DNA from: Algoriphagus sp.
Lineage (GTDB): Bacteria > Bacteroidota > Bacteroidia > Cytophagales > Cyclobacteriaceae
Direction of reading: 5' to 3'
Assembly: GCA_029945945.1 (NCBI GenBank)
Contig: JAQSDM010000005.1
Coordinates: 434,001 to 498,000, forward strand
DNA length: 64,000 nucleotides
Position 1 is the stretch's first letter, and every line of letters starts with the position of its first letter. Shown in pieces: positions 61,208 through 64,000 of the stretch. Under the pieces are notes generated by a model. That model did not search any database, was not told the DNA's origin, and was given only the letters and a program-made list of their open reading frames with translations. A program made the position numbers and the translations under genes.

Positions 61208-61700
61208 TTTTCTACTTGGATTTAAGATCGTGGAGAATTCGAAACTAGCCTGAACCTTAGACTTTTCGAATACCGAAAATGTAAAAATATAGGAATAACC
61301 GTTTTTATCGATCGTATTTATTTCAGGTCAATTGGGAATGCCCGATGCCCCTAAAAACAAATGATATTATATATCGGATTATAAATCCGAAAATTATCTG
61401 AGTTCGAGATTTTAAGCCGCTAGCTATCGGCTCTTGAACAGAGAGAAGTTATTTGAAACGACTACGAAGTGGTCCAACTTTGAATAGCCCCCCCCGTGAC
61501 CCCGATGGCTCCCAGGGGAGGGGGACAAGGGTAAATAAAATGTATGGGTACCGCCCAAGCCTAAAAGGCTTGAATAAATTGATAATTAGGTTTGATCCTT
61601 CCAGTGGATTATTGGAACTGCTAAATTAGATTGGACAATAGGTTGTTCCCCTTAACATAGAATCATTAAAGCGAGATCAAGAAGGATTTTTTCCAACCCC
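61208..61700. other. 493-bp gene-free stretch with palindromic debris
   Basis: No gene is seen. A C-rich/G-rich pair (61487-61525: a CCCCCCCC run, then AGGGGAGGGGG) can form a strong hairpin. Nearby CAAGCC-TAAAA-GGCTTG (61556-61572) is a perfect 6-bp inverted repeat. Both look like interspersed palindromic elements. The region 61208-61330 upstream of ggt should hold its promoter. Confidence 0.5.
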
Positions 61701-63284
61701 TTAGTTTTGATTGATTGATTTCCCGGAGATTTTAGCTTTTTCCTCAGTGATCTCTTCTTTCAGAATTGAATTGATATCCACTTTTGCACCGCGGAGGAAG
61801 TGCACGGTGGTGCCTTTTTCCAGGGAAAGAGGATGGGTGATCCTGCCGATTTCCTGATATTCTTCAAAGAAACCAAGTTCCCGGTCGGTGACCGGCTCGT
61901 CGTCTGTCCGCACCAGGATCAGGTTTACAATCGGTTCCTCCAGATCAAACCAATACAGGTAATCTGCATTCATAGTCAGGGCTTCGAGTTCGGGGATTTT
62001 TGAGTAATAGTTGATCGCTCCCGCCTCCCCGTAATTGCCGCAGAGGATCAGTGTTCGCCCGTCTTTTGGCATCAATGAATACGCGGAATCAACTTTTGCC
62101 GCCAGTTCGCTCCAGCCCAGCATATCTGCAAAGTCCTGAGGAATGGGGTGCACCTTTCCGTCTTCCCAGCGATTCAGGCCTAGTTTTGAATAGTCAGGCG
62201 GATCTTTCATCAGTCGCTCAGGGGAATAAACCGGATGGATCAGGGTAAATGCGGGAAGGAATAGGAGGGGAGGAATGATAAGCAGAATCGGTTTGAGGAT
62301 TCTTTTCCAAAAGGGGAGATTTCTCGCTTCGCTCGAAATGACGGAATCAGGATTCTTGTTTAGCAGTCTCTCTATCCAGACCGAACCGAAAGCCAGCAGA
62401 ATCGGATAAAGTCCAAGGGCGTAGTAGCCTTTGGCCTGAAACCAAGTGAAAATAGCCAGTGTGAAGACCTCCGTCCAGAAGAGGAAACGGAAGTTTTTGA
62501 ATTCTCCCGCTTTTAAGAGCCCGATCAACCCGGCGGCCAAAATGAAAATTGATGGATAGAAAAAGAGCAATTGCTCCTTCAGAAATCCGCTTCGTTCCAT
62601 ATTGACCAATTGGTGTTTGGTTAACTGCTCCATGTGGAAGAGGACCGGAAAACCGTTTTCCCATTGCCAATAGAGATTCGGGCTAATCAACAGCAATGCA
62701 AGAATAAGAGCAAAATACAAATGGCGATTGGAGAAAATGCTGCGCTGTGAAGTCAAAATCAAAGCGGGTAGCAACCCCATGGCGAGAAAGGCGATGTTGT
62801 ATTTGTTGAGAAACCCGAAAGCAAAGGATAATGCCAGCAGGTAAATCCACTTTGGTTGCTTGGTTTGGAAGAATCGAACGAGCGTGTAAAGCACCAAAGT
62901 CCAGCAAAGGATATCGATGGTATTGGGCTGGAAAAGGATATTTAACCGGGCCATGGCCGAGAATATAAATGCGATGGCACTCAGGATTCGGGCAAAGAGA
63001 TTTCCGCCCAGTGCTTCCACCGTTTTCCAGACGACAAAGAGAGTCAGTCCTCCAATCAAAGCAGGAATGAGGCGTACCCAAAATTCCCCATTTCCCAGAA
63101 ATCGAATCACCAATGAAATCCAGGAAGTGACTGGAGGAACGGATAGATAGCCCCATGCGAGATGATCCGCCTGATCGAGGTGGAGGAATTCATCCCGCTG
63201 CAAGTCAAAGTCCGGGTGGACCAGCAGGAATTGAGAGGAGATTTTTAGAAGGAGGAAAAAGAAAAGGACATAGGTAGATTTCAT
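61701..63284 (-). CDS. GT39/PMT-like membrane glycosyltransferase
   Basis: The 527-residue protein has about ten hydrophobic segments and the ArnT/PMT_2-type N-terminus (HPDFDLQRDEFLHLDQ, with a catalytic-site acidic pair), so it should use a polyprenyl-phosphate sugar to glycosylate a lipid or protein. At residues 313-323 the short segment VISSEARNLP is encoded by an in-frame interspersed repeat (62317-62343), which looks like a repeat inserted in a loop. The kinase gene lies 50 bp upstream on the same strand. Confidence 0.82.
   Translation of the reverse strand: MKSTYVLFFFLLLKISSQFLLVHPDFDLQRDEFLHLDQADHLAWGYLSVPPVTSWISLVIRFLGNGEFWVRLIPALIGGLTLFVVWKTVEALGGNLFARILSAIAFIFSAMARLNILFQPNTIDILCWTLVLYTLVRFFQTKQPKWIYLLALSFAFGFLNKYNIAFLAMGLLPALILTSQRSIFSNRHLYFALILALLLISPNLYWQWENGFPVLFHMEQLTKHQLVNMERSGFLKEQLLFFYPSIFILAAGLIGLLKAGEFKNFRFLFWTEVFTLAIFTWFQAKGYYALGLYPILLAFGSVWIERLLNKNPDSVISSEARNLPFWKRILKPILLIIPPLLFLPAFTLIHPVYSPERLMKDPPDYSKLGLNRWEDGKVHPIPQDFADMLGWSELAAKVDSAYSLMPKDGRTLILCGNYGEAGAINYYSKIPELEALTMNADYLYWFDLEEPIVNLILVRTDDEPVTDRELGFFEEYQEIGRITHPLSLEKGTTVHFLRGAKVDINSILKEEITEEKAKISGKSINQN
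62317..62343. repeat. Interspersed palindromic repeat inside a coding region
   Basis: AGATTTCTCGCTTCGCTCG followed by AAATGACGG is the classic interspersed repeat whose translated form is SEARNL. It contains the nested palindrome CGAGCGAAGCG and keeps the reading frame of the glycosyltransferase. Only one copy is seen in this window. Confidence 0.7.
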
Positions 63285-63334
63285 AGATAAAAATTTTCGT
63301 GACCGATGTTTACTTCTCCGCTTCCATGATCACA

Positions 63335-64000
63335 TCACCCGTTAAAAATCAACTTAAAAGTCGTGCCTTCTCCCTGCTTGGAACGAACCTGAATATTGCC
63401 TTTGTGGCGGCGCATGATCTGCTTAGAAAGGCTAAGTCCGATTCCGGAACCTTTACTTTTGGTAGTGAAGAAAGGAATGAAAATCTTGCCCAAAGCTTCT
63501 TCCTCGATACCCTTTCCGGTGTCGCTGACTTCCAGGATGATCTTCCCCGACTCATCGATAAATGCACTGAGGGTGATTATTTTCTCCTCAGATTCTTCCA
63601 AAGCCTGAATGGCATTTTGAAGCAAATTGATCATCACTTGCTCGATCTGATTTTGATCTCCAAAGAGAATCAGTTCATTCGGATTAAGCTCTTTTTTCAG
63701 GGTAATTCCCTGGGATTCGAGTTGATTTTGAAGTAAGATTTCGAGCTGATCGAAGAGCTTTGATATTCCGATACTTCCGAATTTTGGTGCGGGGATATGC
63801 GCCAGACTTCGGAACTCAGATACAAAACTGATCAGTCCCTGACTCCGTTTTTCAATCGTGCTGATTCCCATCAGGCAGTCCTCCATATCGGCAGGATTTA
63901 GCGGCTCATTATGATCCATCTTGTCTTCAAGCTCGCCCTTCAGTGTGCCGGCGAGGGATGAGATTGGTGCAATACTGTTCATGATCTCGTGGGTAAGGAT
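63335..64000 (-). CDS. Sensor histidine kinase, 3' part (cut by window edge)
   Basis: Only the C-terminal 222 codons are in the window; the frame continues past base 64000. The phosphoacceptor H-box reads ILTHEIMNSIAPI at 63965-64000, followed by the dimerisation helices and a complete HATPase_c domain: N-box INLLQNAIQAL, G1 SDTGKGIEEE, F-box FIPFFTTKS, and G2 GSGIGLSLS, ending in TTFKLIFNG. It autophosphorylates on the H-box His and passes the phosphate to a response regulator, which should lie upstream or elsewhere. The input domain is outside the window. The glycosyltransferase starts 50 bp past its stop. Confidence 0.93.
   Translation of the reverse strand: MLTHEIMNSIAPISSLAGTLKGELEDKMDHNEPLNPADMEDCLMGISTIEKRSQGLISFVSEFRSLAHIPAPKFGSIGISKLFDQLEILLQNQLESQGITLKKELNPNELILFGDQNQIEQVMINLLQNAIQALEESEEKIITLSAFIDESGKIILEVSDTGKGIEEEALGKIFIPFFTTKSKGSGIGLSLSKQIMRRHKGNIQVRSKQGEGTTFKLIFNG

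Noticed and set aside
1..64000. tRNA, rRNA or tmRNA genes
   Set aside because: No cloverleaf with a conserved GGTTCRA arm and CCA-proximal stem or rRNA-like stretch was seen in any intergenic region; a dedicated scan could still find one, for which tRNAscan-SE or Infernal would be decisive.

Overview
The window looks like chromosomal DNA of a Bacteroidota bacterium of the order Cytophagales; several proteins resemble Cyclobacteriaceae such as Algoriphagus. That placement is inferred from recognisable families, not from a search. The clues are a PorU/PorV pair of the type IX secretion system, a DUF2027-Smr protein, a TamB-like protein, PspC-PadR, BlaI-M56 and ECF-sigma modules, many Sec-exported proteins with SAQ/FSQ-like cleavage sites, promoter boxes of the Bacteroidota type (TAnnTTTG), and few strong Shine-Dalgarno sites. 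No rRNA, tRNA, CRISPR array, prophage or insertion sequence was seen.

Layout. 1-5.7 kb: an exported propeller-like protein with a CtlX-type hydrolase, then purB, a flavin/2Fe-2S reductase and a small membrane protein. 5.6-9.9 kb (minus): a compact five-gene operon of ECF sigma factor, membrane anti-sigma-like protein, two paralogous outer-membrane-like proteins and a DUF4097 protein. 10-14.3 kb (minus): a lipoprotein with a beta-CASP metallo-hydrolase, then PadR with a double-PspC protein. 14.6-20.8 kb (plus): PorV-family and PorU-family proteins. 20.8-25.9 kb: VTT-domain protein, cystathionine gamma-synthase, and a minus-strand run of photolyase, DUF2027-Smr protein and CHAD-like protein. 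25.9-30.5 kb: a giant TamB-like protein, divergent by only 5 bp from tsaD-smpB-(degenerate NlpC/P60)-HNH.

33-41 kb: lipocalin-like protein, rnhB with a GH63-like glucosidase, a BlaI/M56 regulatory pair with two operators over its promoter, and a glycosyltransferase/LpxH-like pair. 41.3-45.5 kb: ECF sigma, a 65-residue membrane protein overlapping lgt, and a DPP4-like S9 peptidase. 45.5-50 kb: a small exported protein flanked by two copies of an identical terminator cassette, a TIM-barrel-like/SUMF1 fusion, and DUF2784. 50-55 kb: CapA-like protein, RtcB ligase with archease, two-part ThrE exporter. 55-64 kb: second S9 peptidase, a lipoprotein, a CarboxypepD_reg protein, gamma-glutamyltransferase, a GT39-like glycosyltransferase containing an in-frame interspersed repeat, and the 3' part of a histidine kinase cut by the window edge.

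Most genes are housekeeping or envelope genes. The parts least explained by known biology are the ECF-controlled envelope operon (5.6-9.9 kb), the NlpC/P60 homologue lacking its catalytic residues (32 kb), the BlaI/M56 switch whose sensor has no penicillin-binding domain (37-39 kb), and the TIM-barrel/SUMF1 fusion (46-49 kb).
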